A stretch of DNA of 64,000 bases from Cornus controversa (Eukaryota > Streptophyta > Magnoliopsida > Cornales > Cornaceae). This document shows positions 1-11,866 of this stretch, piece by piece. The translations under genes and the position numbers were made by a program. Location of the stretch: contig CM048845.1 of assembly GCA_026545225.1 (NCBI GenBank), forward strand, positions 32,664,501 through 32,728,500. The letters run 5' to 3'. Numbering within the stretch: the stretch's first letter is position 1; the number at the start of each line of letters is the position of its first letter. A model generated the notes under the pieces. That model saw only the letters and a program-made list of their open reading frames with translations. It was not told the DNA's origin and searched no databases.

Positions 1-3000
1 ATGTTGACAAAATATGATCAAAACATATGTATCATTGACTTTTTAGTGGGTTTCTATTAATTACATAAATTCATGGCATCAAAATCGATAACAATTTCCA
101 TTGCCCCTTAGCCATCCCGATATTGTTACACCACAACCACGACCATTACATAACCCAATATGCAATTTAAAAACATGATTTTAACTTCCACTTTGTCTAA
201 GGCTATTTCACATCCTAGGATAATCTCAACATAGCAAATTTTCTAAGATTCATACTGATGGGTTTAGCTATTAACCTGACATAACCTCCATTTAGGTATG
301 GACCAGCAAAACAACACAGGTGTAGTTCTTTTAATAAATGTATTAACACATATATACATCTTCACCTCATATCAGTTTCAATGCTTAAGAAGTTTTACAC
401 ATAAGGCTTGCAGTCATTAAGAAAGTGGTGGAGTAAAATGCATGATGAGATAAGTAAAACAGGTCGAATTTTTTATGTTAAGTCCTCTTTTCATGTACTT
501 ATACCATGTGCTGAAATGTTGTACTCATCTCCAAGTCACTCAGGATAACCTCATTTTTTGGGGTGAGTTTCTGTGGGCCTGAGAAAATAGTCTCTTTCCT
601 AACCACTTCATTTTTCTTCTTTCCTCTCCTCTTTAAATAAACCAAATTGCAGCAAGGAGAGGACTTTTAAAACTTCCTCTTATCTTTTCTTCTCTCGCTG
701 TTAATTAAATGGTGTGCAACAGTCTATGATAAACCCAGGAGTTCGATAGGGACAGTGATGATTTAAAAGGAATTGCAATTTAATTACAAGGTAAGCAATA
801 AAGGCATGCATATGGTAACCAGTGGTTATATGTATTCTTGTTCATTCTTAGGGGCCTGTTCTTTCTACACGACCTCAGAGATGGAAGTAATGCAGTAGGT
901 GGAAGGCCAGTTCAGGAAACATCGAAGAAAAATCTATTTAAATAAGAACCGTTACTCCTGTATTATTAACACATGATTCCATGCAAAGTTTGCAAACCAG
1001 CTTTCTGTCAGATGCATGCAATGCAGCAGCAGTGGTTAATGGTTTTTTACACAAACAGTCAGCTTTCATGTCTTATTTGGTGTATATCAGAAGACCATAA
1101 TACAGGAATCTTTAGCAGAGTATCATCTTAAGTAAAAATAACTTTGCGAATTTTTTTTACTTTATACATATATGTATCAGCCACGGGATTTGGATTTGCT
1201 TACTTCATATATCAAGCTCTGTTTTTCTTTTAGCCAGTCAAAATTATCAAGCTCTGTTTTCATTTTAGCCCGTCAACGTTATTCTTTATTTAAAAACCAC
1301 CAAGTTATAACCCATAACCAAAGATAAAATTGCACCAGCACATCAATGTCAAGGTGGTTCACAATCACAGACACCACAATCCATGCTCACTTCCACACAA
1401 AAGCAGCTTAGGATAAGGCAAGAGATGAATATTGGAAAAGAAAGGAATATTGGAAAAGAAAGGAAATTCATAGATAGTAACCCAGTCTTCCAACACGAAA
1501 ACTATGTTTCCTCTCAGTCTAACTCTCAAGAATATAACTAAGAATTGTTTTATTACATGACAACTCATGATGTTCATATCAATCTATTATGCGCCTCTGC
1601 ATCTAGCATTTGGTAGACCTCACACAATAATTGTCCTAGCTCTACCGTATCTCTTGTTACATTTCTTCTAGAACAATCACAAACACTTTTGATTATGGAT
1701 CTACTACCAGAATTTCAATGCATAATCTCAGCATTCAATGCGTATTCCTAAATAATCTCATTTTTCAATTATTCAACCATTTTATTTTACCAAGTTTAAT
1801 GTTAGCCAGATTAGTCAATGTTTTGTATGTTTCAATGCATCAACAAGATGTTATTTGTAACAAGTATTTTGTTGGTTGGTTAATTGGTCACATCTTATTC
1901 ATGAAATGGGTTGGATTGGCATTAGTTTGGATGGAAAAATTATTCTATTAGATTGAATGTACTTATTCGATCTGATTAGTACCTTGTGTCAGAATGGAGA
2001 AATTCTATTGCTCGGATCTTTAGTATTCTCTTCTTTATTACCTATGCCTACTATTTAGGCAAAATACCAACATAGTTCATCAATTTCAACGATTTGTAAA
2101 ATCTTTCAGAGGCAACCCAGAAATGAATTAGAAATTAGAAATCTTGAGGTTCAGCCACACTTATAGCACTATGCCTTCAGTGGTGCCTACTGCCTAGTTT
2201 CATGGGCAGATTATGTAGTAGTACACAAGCTATCCAGCTAGGGTGTGACTTTTGTGGTTTAATGTATTGAGCATCCTCAAGTGTCAGCTTTGACCTCGTG
2301 TTTTGAACAAGTTTTAACGAGTGTTATGGGCAGTTATAAGGCCGACAAGAGAACATTGTAAATTTTATGATATTCATAGAAACTCCTTAAATATATTTGT
2401 CTGCACAGAATTCTGAATGAACACAAGCAGTGTATTTTATGGCTGGTGTGATTTCACAAGAACCTATGGTTTCCCTCCTCTAAAGCTACCCATGCTGAAA
2501 AACTATTTACATCATCAGCTCACCAAGTAAACCACCTGTATAGAGCATCCCTTTTGTTTGCAGACCTTCATTACCTAATTGAACTATGATCCAGCTGCAC
2601 TTACCAAAAGGACACCCTCTTTGCATATTTCATAATTTTCACTGCTGCCCTAGTTTATAAATATATTTGTTGCTTAATCTCTAGATGCATACATGCTTCT
2701 TTATGATGTAAATTAGCTGACTTGCAAGTAATGACACTGACAAGAAGCAAGATTCACACAGTGCTTTGAAAAAGAAAGAAAATTTTGATCCATCAATAAA
2801 AAGATTCATTCTTACACCCCCACGGCCCCACCCAAAAAACAAAAAGAAAAATGAAAATAAAGGTTAAATCAATAAAGTTTTCTTTCTTTTTTTTTTTCAG
2901 TTCATCCCTCTGGAATTGAACACTTCATTAGAGAATGGTTTTTTTCTATCAACTCTGCATAAATCAATAGAAAAGATAAATCTTGTGTGATACACCAGAC

Positions 3001-3461
3001 CACACTCTAGACAGTTAAAATAATCTAAATTAATGTACAAACAAATCCTAAGACAGTCGTCATCCGATTTAGACACTGTCAATCATTTCTTTACTATTCT
3101 AGGTTGTTTACATCATCATTGAAGTAAGGAAAACACATGGCAGTGAGTATAAAATTATATTTATAATTTTAGATGGGACGCTTAATTTAGAAATATCTTT
3201 CAAACTTGATATGAATTAGTTTCAATCTTCTCTGCACAATATTTGAAATAAAATCATTGCCTACTAAAACATAATTGAGAGAATATAGTTAAATAAAAAT
3301 TTTTATGTAGAATCAACAAGAAGCCCAAATTTAAGGTCTACGTGTGGCAGGAAACATTTAAAACAGAAACAAAGAAGCAATTAAAGAATCAAAAACTTCT
3401 TCACAGGATACATGATGTAAAAACGAAAAAAAAAAAAACAGAAAACAAAAAGAACAATTAC
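1..3461 (-). other. Non-coding DNA, inferred first coding intron of the ER-ANT1-like gene
   Basis: I see no exon in this stretch. It lies directly downstream (minus strand) of a good splice donor at 3461/3460, and I looked without success for the next carrier exon, which should begin with the residues that follow PTQ in the family. The DNA is AT-rich with short homopolymer tracts. The simplest reading is a first coding intron longer than 3.4 kb that continues past the left edge. A truncated gene copy cannot be excluded from this window. Confidence 0.5.
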
Positions 3462-3716
3462 CTGAGTTGGGAAATATCGTATGACATTGGCCTGGTGACC
3501 TCTCCAAAAGGCCAATAGACCCTCCTCTTTGAAAACCCTACTAAAGCAATTACCAACACCCATATAAGGTTTCTTGAGTTGTCCTCTCTTTAACAGCTCT
3601 CCTTGATTCTGCAGCAAAAGCTTCACCCTCTCAATTGGTGCTGCTGCAGTCCTTGACATTACGGCGGCCGCCCCTCCTATCACAAAATCTACCGAAAACC
3701 TCTCCGATTGTGTCAT
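3462..3716 (-). CDS. ER-ANT1: ER-type ADP/ATP carrier, first coding exon (partial gene)
   Basis: The exon encodes 85 residues and is the first transmembrane repeat of a mitochondrial-carrier-family protein. Residues 27-32 give the signature PIERVK (P-x-[DE]-x-x-[KR]), followed by LLLQNQGE and, near the end, the [14 protein letters not shown] block typical of ADP/ATP carriers. The short N-terminus without a mitochondrial presequence and the wording [18 protein letters not shown] fit the plant endoplasmic-reticulum branch (ER-ANT1, Arabidopsis At5g17400 type), which exchanges ATP and ADP across the ER membrane, better than mitochondrial AAC1-3. The exon ends after codon 85 in phase 0 at CAG|GTAATT (donor at 3461/3460). 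The open frame continues into the intron as a Phe-rich tail that should not be translated. The ATG lies just downstream of a CT/AT-rich leader. The remaining two repeats are not in the window. Confidence 0.85.
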
Positions 3717-4800
3717 TGTCCCAACCTCTCCCTCTCTCTCTCTATATATATATATATTTCTGCAGAAGTAACCGCAAACACATTTACAAAATTATACAGA
3801 AATGCTAGCAACCATCTCCATTTCACCCATGTCCTTTTCACCATAAATGTCCATAATCTCTCAACAAAATTTGAGCGTGAAGATATGTGTATTAAACATG
3901 GACTAACAAAAATGCAGCCACGCTCACTAAGATCCAAATTTCAATATAGCTTTCCTGTTGTGGTCTAACTTTCCTCTCAATAACCAAAGCCCTTTCTTTC
4001 TTCAGTATATGAAAGTACACCTATGTGATCACATAAATAATTCATATATTCAATTAATGCAAGTAAGTATGCAATCACATAGATTACCCAGAGTCGTTCG
4101 TTTTTCTTATTTTTCCTCCTCTGCTCATAAGCCGTAAAATCTTCATATATAAACCAACTTCACCCAAAAGTGAGTAGAATATGCAAGTATACCAAGAGAA
4201 ACAGCGACCCTTTTCATCAATTTCCAATTGGGGAAAATATTAATAGCAGTGTACATTGCGCAATACATAAAACGATCAATATAGTATCAAATTATATTAT
4301 CATTCAGTCGATATCAGTATATCCATATCATGATACTTGAATCAATAGAGTAATACTAATAACAGATCAAACATACTCAAAAAACTATTTAAACAGTACC
4401 AATTTCAAGTAACGCTCATTTAATCTACAGGTAAATATGTTTGTTTGCGTGTGCGTGTGCGTGTTGCCGTGTTCATATATAATTTCTTTATATATATAAT
4501 ATGTATTCAAATTTGAGCATTCCTTCCTGGCCAAATTGTCAATTGTTGTACGAATAATACAACATCGTGAAAGCGAGAACGAGAGAGAGAGATTGGGTGT
4601 GAGATGGAGTACCTCGCTTTCTGCTACCTTATTCTGTCCCTTTCCCTCTTGCTATTTCTTGATTCCGAGAGGAGAGAGTTTTTTTTTTTTTTTTAGAGAG
4701 AGACGAGGCAGATGAGAGGGAGGATGGAGAGGAGAGAGAAAGACAGGATGGGAAGCTGGTGGGGGGAGAGAGACGAGATAGCGCTCCGAGAAACGAACCG
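3717..4800 (-). promoter_or_regulatory. Predicted 5' leader of ER-ANT1 with a leader intron, plus TSS region
   Basis: Reading the minus strand, a purine/pyrimidine-rich segment (about 4800 to 4613) ends in GCGAG|GTACTC, a plausible donor at 4612/4611. A plausible acceptor, TTCTGCAG, ends at 3760 and is followed by a short CT/AT-rich segment to the ATG at 3716. This suggests a leader of about 230 nt split by an intron of about 0.85 kb. A (CT)n/(AT)n microsatellite lies immediately upstream of the ATG. Transcription start and splicing are inferred; no transcript data are available here. Confidence 0.45.
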
Positions 4801-4895
4801 CTATCTGTTTTTCCTTTATTTTTAAATTTTAGTTCAGAACCACTAGCACGATAATTGTTATCATTATTTTATTTTTATAATAACATCTGTTATGT

Positions 4896-4926
<31 letters not shown>

Positions 4927-5126
4927 AATATAGTAAATATTATTATATTAGATGTAAAATAAGTCATTTTATATATATAAATATTTTAATTTTTATATTA
5001 ATATAATATTAAGGAATATAACAGACTTTTTATTCAAAAGTTAACGTCGATTAATTCATTTATGTTACAGGAAAGATCATTGTAACAAAATCAATTAATT
5101 TGATGCCGGATGTAATTAGGCCAAAT
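4801..5126. other. AT-rich upstream region with (AT)n microsatellite
   Basis: This region upstream of the ER-ANT1-like leader contains an (AT)n run at about 4896-4922 and short AT-rich tracts. No coding potential is visible. From about 5040 it becomes part of an interspersed repeat whose phrases (TTTGATGCCGG-TGTAATTA) recur at about 5350. Confidence 0.5.
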
Positions 5127-5250
5127 CTCAGGAGACGTCAGTGTAATAAACTCCGAACCTCAGGAGACGTCAGTGTAATAAACTCCGAACCTCAGGAGAC
5201 GTCAATGTAATTTATCCCAAATCTCAGGGGAGGTCAGTGTAATTTACCAT
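5127..5250. repeat. 32-bp tandem repeat, about four units
   Basis: Units begin at 5127, 5159, 5191 and 5223 with the core CTCAGGAGACGTCAGTGTAA. The first two are nearly identical, and the last two drift to CAATGTAATTTA and GGGGAGGTCAGTGTAATTTA. The array lies inside a longer interspersed repeat (about 5040-5400). Related phrases appear inverted near 44020-44110 inside the GAUT11 intron (AAATTACATTGACCTCCC). ACGTCA is also a bZIP-type core, but the repeat nature is the firmer observation. Confidence 0.8.
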
Positions 5251-5682
5251 AATTTTTTTTGACAAAACTAACTGAATTTTGGACGGAGGGGGGTCTTTGT
5301 CTAACGGAGCAAATCATAGGGAATGTCATTATAATAAAATCCATTAGTTTGATGCCGGGTGTAATTAAGTCAAATCTCATGAAAGATCAGTGTATTTTAC
5401 TCTTATTTTTATTATTATCATTATTTTAAAATGATATATATCAGAGATCGATGCTGACGTGTCAGTCACGTCTACATCCATAAGGCTTTTTTGTTTCATT
5501 TCTTTTTTAATTTTCTTTTTGTACGCATGTAATTACAATGAGACAAAATTACCAAATTACCCCTATGACATTTTGAGAGATTTTGACTCATGGGTACCCT
5601 CTCAATTCAATCCAAAAACCTAAACTATTTGTGGTGTTGTCTACTCCTTATTATATGTCCAAAATCCTTTGCAATCGAATTA

Positions 5683-6524
5683 AGTGACGGCTCAATATAA
5701 TTTGAGACCTTAAACAAAAAAATATAAAAGTGACCTATTAAAATATAATATATTAATATCACATAATAGTTAATAATATTTATTTAAAAATCATTCTTCT
5801 TGCTTTGTGAGATGCAAAGTTACTAATTAGATACTTGTATTCTAGTTTTGCTAAAATATATTTTCCATAAATACCAGTTCAATGTTCTAACAAATTCTTC
5901 AATTATTTTATAATACCTTACAATAAATCTATGGCACCCAAGTAAGAAATTGTGACGATTCAAATTATTGAAGAGTCCCAAAATATCAAAATATGTAAGA
6001 ATAAAAGTGAGTTCGAGATTGTAATGAGTGGAGAAGAAAAATAACGTTGTAATAAGAGAGGACAAAGAGAGATGGAGAGTCTGAAATGAGATAATGACAG
6101 TAGGATAGACAAAATAAACGTTGTAATGAAATAGGAGGAAAAGACGTGAATAATAAGAACAAAAAAAAATAAAAGTTAGTAATAGAAGATGGAAAGTTTT
6201 ATAATTCTCAATTTTTCGAAAGTGTTATAATAATTTATACTACTAGAGTAATGAGGAGAAAAAAAACATGGAATGCATTGAGAGAGAGAGAGAGGTGGTG
6301 AAATAAAGATATAAATTAGTAAATTTAGAATGAACTTAATTCTTTGGGTCCTACTATTTGTTGGGGTCTAATATTATAAGGAAACAAAAGATTTAGGATG
6401 TCAATAATAGTAGAAAATAATAAAAAAAAAGTAGGAGATCTTATTATATAAGGAAATAATTTTTTTGGGAGGCCTTCTATTGGCTAGAGCCTTAGGCAAT
6501 TGCCTAAGGCTCTAGTTGGCCCTG
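5683..6524. mobile_element. Probable degenerate non-autonomous hAT-type element
   Basis: The left part reads GTGACGGCTCAATATAATTTGAG followed by ACCTTAAAC. The right end reads CCTAAGGCTCTAGTTGGCCCTG. These are the two ends of a common plant repeat whose termini resemble CAGGGCCGGCTC. The interior is AT-rich with no coding capacity. The terminal inverted repeats are decayed and I could not find a matching 8-bp target-site duplication, so the borders are approximate. Confidence 0.4.
6484..6515. repeat. Perfect 32-bp palindrome
   Basis: The 16 bases CTAGAGCCTTAGGCAA are followed immediately by their exact reverse complement, with no spacer. It lies at the right end of the presumed hAT relic and may be the subterminal hairpin of that element. 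Confidence 0.9.
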
Positions 6525-7000
6525 TACGTATCTGATGTAAACAAAACTCCGGTGACATTCTCTCCCATTCGAACCTGCAATGCCCTCATTGCGGTCGGAC
6601 CACCCTGTCAACCCATCCACCCTAACAGCAGAATGACCTAGTAATGATCCGAAGCCGAATACCTCCAAGTGGGTATTTGGCGTGACATTAGATAAGGGAT
6701 TGAGTCAGCTTTGATACCACTTGTAACGGGCTGGTACTTGTCATTCGGCCCAAAAACTTAGGATGAATATAGCCCATATATATTTGGGGTAAGATCGGAT
6801 TTTACTCTATATCACCCTATGCCAAATATATATACATTATGTATTTTACATATTTATCCTATATCTTGAACTATGCAATTGTGGCAGCCTAAACGTTGCC
6901 TTTGATACAACACGTGGATAGTAGTTTTGAATCTTTTGATGTAATGCTATTTAGTAATGGTAATGTAATGGATCAAGATTCAATCCATTACACTATTTCA
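6525..7000 (-). mobile_element. Fragment of an LTR element (PBS-like site and LTR edge, minus strand)
   Basis: On the minus strand GTGGTATCAAAGC (6720-6708) is one mismatch from TGGTATCAGAGC, the usual initiator-Met-tRNA primer site of plant LTR elements. It follows a TTACA edge at 6722, as expected where a 5' LTR ends. The LTR would then run rightwards from 6722 in plus coordinates. No coding domains remain and the far border is unclear. Confidence 0.35.
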
Positions 7001-7140
7001 ACCATTTGGTCTAGTCCAAGAAACTCGGCCCAAAACTAGCCACGTCGCCCATTGCTTTTGGCCCAATATTTTAATCGCTAATGTCCTCCGTTAACTCTGT
7101 CCGTTAACGCTCCTTAACATTCGTTACTGTTTGTAATATA
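6930..7140. repeat. Interspersed repeat shared with 26350-26520
   Basis: The phrases CCATTACACTATTTCAACC, GGTC-AGTCC, CTCGGCCCAA, CCACGT-GCCCATTG and the closing GTTAAC-TTACTGTTTG occur in the same order here and at 26350-26520, in the same orientation. A shorter related phrase is near 25250. It is non-coding and probably part of an LTR or other dispersed element. Confidence 0.6.
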
Positions 7141-8129
7141 CCAAAATTGAAAAACACCTTCAAAACGCAGCGCACAAAACCAAATTCCTCGAAACCAAAG
7201 TTCCTATTTGCTTCCAATTCCTGCCCCAAACTTCAATATACTTGGATTAAATTTTATTACACAAATTAAGCCCAATTTTGAATTTCCCCCAACCCGTACA
7301 TGGCTGCTCTTCACTAATATCTATTTTAGGGTTTTGTTCAATCTCTGGTCTGTTGACCTTACCTTCAATCTCTGTTTTTGATTCTTCTACTTCAGGTACT
7401 CTCTATTAAATGTTGATCTGTTCGTTTATTTTTAATATTTCAACACCTAATTGAATGTTCGATGTTTGTGGGTCGTGTATTTGTGTAATTGAAGGCTAAT
7501 GTACGCAATAAAATCCAGTAGTAGTTCATATTGAAATTTTCCTTATTTTAAAAAATACATGAGAAAATAAATATTCATCCACAACAGAAACAAGCTTGAT
7601 TTCTATTACATGACAAAGCATTTAAATTTGAGGACTTCAAAATCTTGGACATGATAAGAGTACAAATAAAAATTTCTAGCGATCTCATTTTTCTGGTGAA
7701 AACTCTTGCTTTTTACTGGAAAAAAACTTGGTCTTAGATGAAATTAATCTTGTTATATTACTAAAATCATTGATCAACATAAGTTAGTCATATGAACTTA
7801 TTAATTAACAATATTTAGCAATTATATAATAATACAATAATTAATATTACTCTATAAAACTCAAATTCTTATTTTAGTCTAAAATATACGCATGAGAAAC
7901 ATATTACTGGTGAATGTAAAGACTAAAGAAAATTAAATATTACTATAAAATAAATTAAAATTTAAAAAATTATTATACATGAGAGGTCTTTAATCTTGAC
8001 AACATAAATTATAACTCTAGTAGCAGGCATATTGTTTTAATTTATTTTTCATATCTTTAGTTGAAAATTTGCTACATTTATATAAACTTATTATATATGA
8101 TTGCATTTAACTTTTTTTTCTTTTGTAAC
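7141..8129. other. AT-rich intergenic DNA without a recognised gene
   Basis: A leader-like passage at 7310-7400 (TAGGGTTTTG, CT-rich, ending TTCAGGTACTC) resembles the start of a plant transcript, but no open frame follows. The remainder is AT-rich unique-looking DNA. Confidence 0.5.
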
Positions 8130-10203
8130 TGATTAGAAATTAAAAAGGAGATATAGATCTTCTTTCTATTATCAAACAATATGCTTGTTGAAATAGAACA
8201 TGTTTTTTATGTCTACCTTGTTTTACTAGAATTTTGTCAGGATTCTTTTTTCCCATGGTGATTGTTTCAAAAGCTTTCTAAGTTTTGTAAGCTTTGCACT
8301 TAATAATCATAATATGAGTGAGCATCCTAAACTTTATATGTTCTTCAAACCAATGAACTCTTTAATCCCTTATCTTAACTGCAGAAGCTTAATAACTTAG
8401 TTGCACATGGATGTGCACAACTCACCATCATCCAACCTCAATGGGCCCCACACATAGCCACGTATGCATGTCCAACTAAAAGTGAACTGCAAATTTTGAT
8501 CGTGCGAAATGGGGATTTCACATTATCGAGATTATTGCTTGATTGAAGTGCTTGTGAAAAGTTTTGACATTCGGGACTTTTGCCACTCTGTAATTTTTCG
8601 CACAATCGAACATATTTTCTCACAATCGAAGGAATTTCGATCATGCGAAATGGGCATTTCGCACGATCGAAATTGCCTCTGCAGAAAATCCTGCAAACCT
8701 CAACACTTGGTCCATTTTACACCAAAATCCATTTTAACACCCTAAAATCAACCATACCTCATTCTAATCATAAATGAAATATAACCCATCATACACATAT
8801 ACCAAATCATACATTTGATTAATACACACATATCATTAGTCTCAAATTCCACCTCCACAAGTCTTTCTCATTCTCATACATAGATGATCCAAACACATAC
8901 ATTTCATTAAAATTGGCCTCCTAAGTTTATATTCATCATATAAATTACATGTTTAAGGTCAAAAAAGAAAAAATAATATAATTCAACTATGACTATAATT
9001 ACAACAAAATCAACATGTCACAAGCCGGCATGGATAGTCATGTACAAAATATCCGAAAGTGATGCCAAAAGCTACAATGATCTCCACTTGATCATTCACG
9101 TTTCATCTATCATAGGCGCCTTATCTGTAGAAAGGTTTGAGAAAAAATGGGTGAGCAACTCAACGACTTAGTAGGAATGCCCCAACCCACCTAAACATCA
9201 ATCCGACACCGACCTACATAAATGTATGTCACTACACTACATGTCACCTTCAATATTCACATGTTCATTCAACATAGTGCAATTTAAGGATAATTGGATC
9301 AAATTCATATATCATACTTTACACTTAAACATGAAAGCAACAAGATATAAGCACACACTCTCTTAATCCTAATCCGATACATGAACATAATTGGTCACCT
9401 CAGACGATCGTGTAACTTTGGACACCTCCGATGATACCCGTATGATTTGGGCAACTTTGAAGAATCATACAACCTTGGCAACATGTTGTTTTGCCAAATG
9501 TGAGTGGACAACTCCGAAACTCACTAGTTATGGACACACTCTGAGTTCTAGGCCTTAGCTTTGGTGTGACAAAGCAACTCCGAGGGTCATACCTAAGTGG
9601 ATATTTTACCACTTCCATGACATGGTTGGACAACTTTGAGTCCCATGTACGGTTCCTTCACACCACTTTTCTAACAATTACTCATATATGTGTATTAAAC
9701 ACATATATCACATAACACATCATTTTTATGTTTTTCAAATGCTCAACTCTTGCTATATACAATTCTAGCATGCATTTTATCTACATTAACAACATATAGC
9801 CACATACATATTCAATTCTTACATATAAATCACATATGCACACCATGTATCACATAATTAAATATGTTCTCAACTTGTACACATTGCATGTACACATTCA
9901 CCACATTATACATATCACACTATACATCACTTTAGCATGTAAGAATCATAAAGCAATGAGAAAAAACTATACCACAGCCCCTCCCACCACTCTCATACAT
10001 ACCATCTCAACCTATGCCTCTCCAAACCATCCGAAATCCTAGAATCGATGAATAAACAAGAAAAGACACCCCTACCTCAAATTTGAAGGCTTTTCGAGAA
10101 ATCTCCAAGAATTCCACCAAGTTCTACCTTATCTAATTTCAAGAATGTTTGATCCAAACCGAAGCCCTTATCGTGCCCTACAAGTTATCCTTCTTTGGCA
10201 ACT
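8130..10203 (-). mobile_element. Left part of a long LTR (outer element of the nest)
   Basis: This is the left portion of a long LTR in minus orientation, interrupted at 10203 by the Athila element and resuming at 23917. It matches the nested LTR at 19778-22282 in layout: an array of palindromic words near the left end, a GCTCACCC-pyrimidine-CAG motif (minus strand, 9165-9115), a variable tandem-like block at 9390-9640, and a phrase CCCTACCTCAAATT-GAAG near 10070 that also occurs near 21630. The left border is set by GTAAC at 8125-8129, which matches GTAAC at 24874-24878, and by the offset of the shared GAGCAAC marker from the LTR start (about 1.03 kb in both copies). The terminal bases themselves are diverged, so this border is tentative. 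Confidence 0.55.
8486..8690. repeat. Array of self-complementary TTTCG-CGAAA words
   Basis: Variants of TTTCGATC-TGCGAAA and TTCGCACAATCGAA recur several times. The clearest pair, 8634-8652 and 8655-8673, forms a 19-bp inverted repeat with one mismatch and a two-base loop. The array occupies the equivalent place in this LTR to the AGGCGCCT array of the related LTR at 20040-20240. Confidence 0.75.
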
Positions 10204-11721
10204 TGATAGGCGTTGAATGTTACGCATTCTAACCTCTTAACTTATGTATTTTATTCTCTTAGTGATAGATTATTTTGTGATTTTACTTTGTTTTAGTATT
10301 TTCTGTATTTTGAGGACCTTAATGATTATTTCAGTTAAAATCAAGCTTTTGGGCTTTTAAAGAAGACATTCAAGATGGTGAGATGAAGCCTACATCAAGG
10401 AGATTCACTCAACCATTTATTTCAACTCAATTCAGTCCAAGAAAGAGGTCCAAGAGAATTACAACTGCTTAAGAAGGTTTCGGGCCTGAAGTCCAAATCT
10501 GCGCATAATACAGTCTTAATCCCGTTTTGAAAAACGGACCAGAAGTATTATTTCTGAGCCTAAAATCGACATTATTTTCACGTGAGGTTGAACAAAATTT
10601 GATTCTGCACACTTTTGTATTTCACAAAAATTCCATAAATCGGACTTCTAGTGGGTCAAAAGTTGGGCCGAAGTCAGCAGGAAAAATCCACCTGTTTAGT
10701 GCTGCGGGAAACCCTAATTTATTCCTAATTGGATTAGGACTTTGGTGTATTCTCTTGGGGAATAAAGTGAAGAATAAGAGGCTGAGGAGAGAGGAGATTA
10801 GAGAGAGAGAACAGAGATTAAAGAGTCTAAGAGGGCTGAGAAGAGAACAGAAACATATTGCAGAGCCATTGGAGAACAAAGTCATACGCGTAATTCAGAA
10901 AGATGATGTCTTCTTCCTCAACAGTTGAAGCTTCTTCTTCTACCATGAGCGGCTAGTTCATCCACTAGGGTTTTGATGTAGCCCTAACAAAGCATCAATG
11001 ATTTGATTGTTTTAATTATTGGGGACCTTTATATACATGCATAGATTGTGTAATTCAGAGGATTCTTAGTATAGAATTGAGCAATAAAAGTCTTGTAAAT
11101 TCAATTTCAATGATTTCTTATCTTGTCTTAGATATTTAGTTGTTGTTATTGAACTCAATCTCTCTTGTTTTTTGTGATCATGAGAGAGATTATTACACAA
11201 TGGTAATCACTGAATATATTATTATGAGCTTTGATGGATTATGCCTAGAGAAGATGAACCATACTGCACCCTAGATTAGAGTAGTTAGGCAGATGGCCCA
11301 TGTCAATCGAAGATAGTCCATGGCTTAGCCTTAATCTATGTTATCTTATTGACGGATGAAGGTGAGCTTGTAGCCACCGACACCACTTATGCATGATGTA
11401 ATTCCCCTATAGTTGATTCAATTGACCATTGATTGTGGAGTTAGTGGTGAAGTCAAACACCCTAGATTTCTCTCATATTATCTTCATTATCCATTTACCT
11501 TTGATTTATTTTATTTTATCTTTTTAATTAGTTTAAAAATCAGAATTCTTTTCTCTTAAATTTAATTAAAATAATATCCGTATTCCAACTCATCAGACCA
11601 TAATCCCTGAGGTACGATACCCCTTCCTTTCGATAGCCCTATTCTGCAAGGAATTCGTTCTATTGCGAAGTGTGGAAATTTTTAATTGATATATTTTTGA
11701 GTCACACTCACACACGAATCA
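10204..11721 (+). mobile_element. 5' LTR of the Athila-like retrotransposon
   Basis: This 1518-bp LTR begins TGATAGGCG and ends CGAATCA, and it is flanked on the left by CAACT (10199-10203). The partner LTR is at 22397-23916. By eye I count roughly 35 substitutions between the two copies (about 2.3%), which indicates a fairly recent insertion. The open frame of 133 codons at 10527-10928 lies wholly inside the LTR. It is partly repeated in the other LTR and is not supported as a gene. Confidence 0.95.
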
Positions 11722-11726
11722 ATTTT

Positions 11727-11744
11727 TGGCGCCGTTGCCGGGGA
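11727..11744 (+). promoter_or_regulatory. Primer-binding site of the Athila-like element
   Basis: TGGCGCCGTTGCCGGGGA starts five bases after the 5' LTR. This is the primer-binding sequence typical of Athila/Tat-type plant gypsy elements, generally assigned to tRNA-Asp. Confidence 0.85.
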
Positions 11745-11866
11745 TTATCTATTTGATTGATTAGATTTTACAGAATTAGTTTTAATTGGATTTTTAGTTT
11801 AGGAAATTTTTATATTTTATTTTTAATTTTGTTTTTGTTTTCTTTTCAGGTGCTTTTGGTTAATAT

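Noticed and set aside
10527..10928. 133-codon open frame with a basic C-terminal part
   Set aside because: It lies entirely within the Athila 5' LTR, and the equivalent frame is shorter in the 3' LTR (22720-23016). No domain is present.
11727..11744. Possible tRNA gene
   Set aside because: Only the complement of a tRNA 3' end is present, at the exact position of a primer-binding site; there is no cloverleaf.
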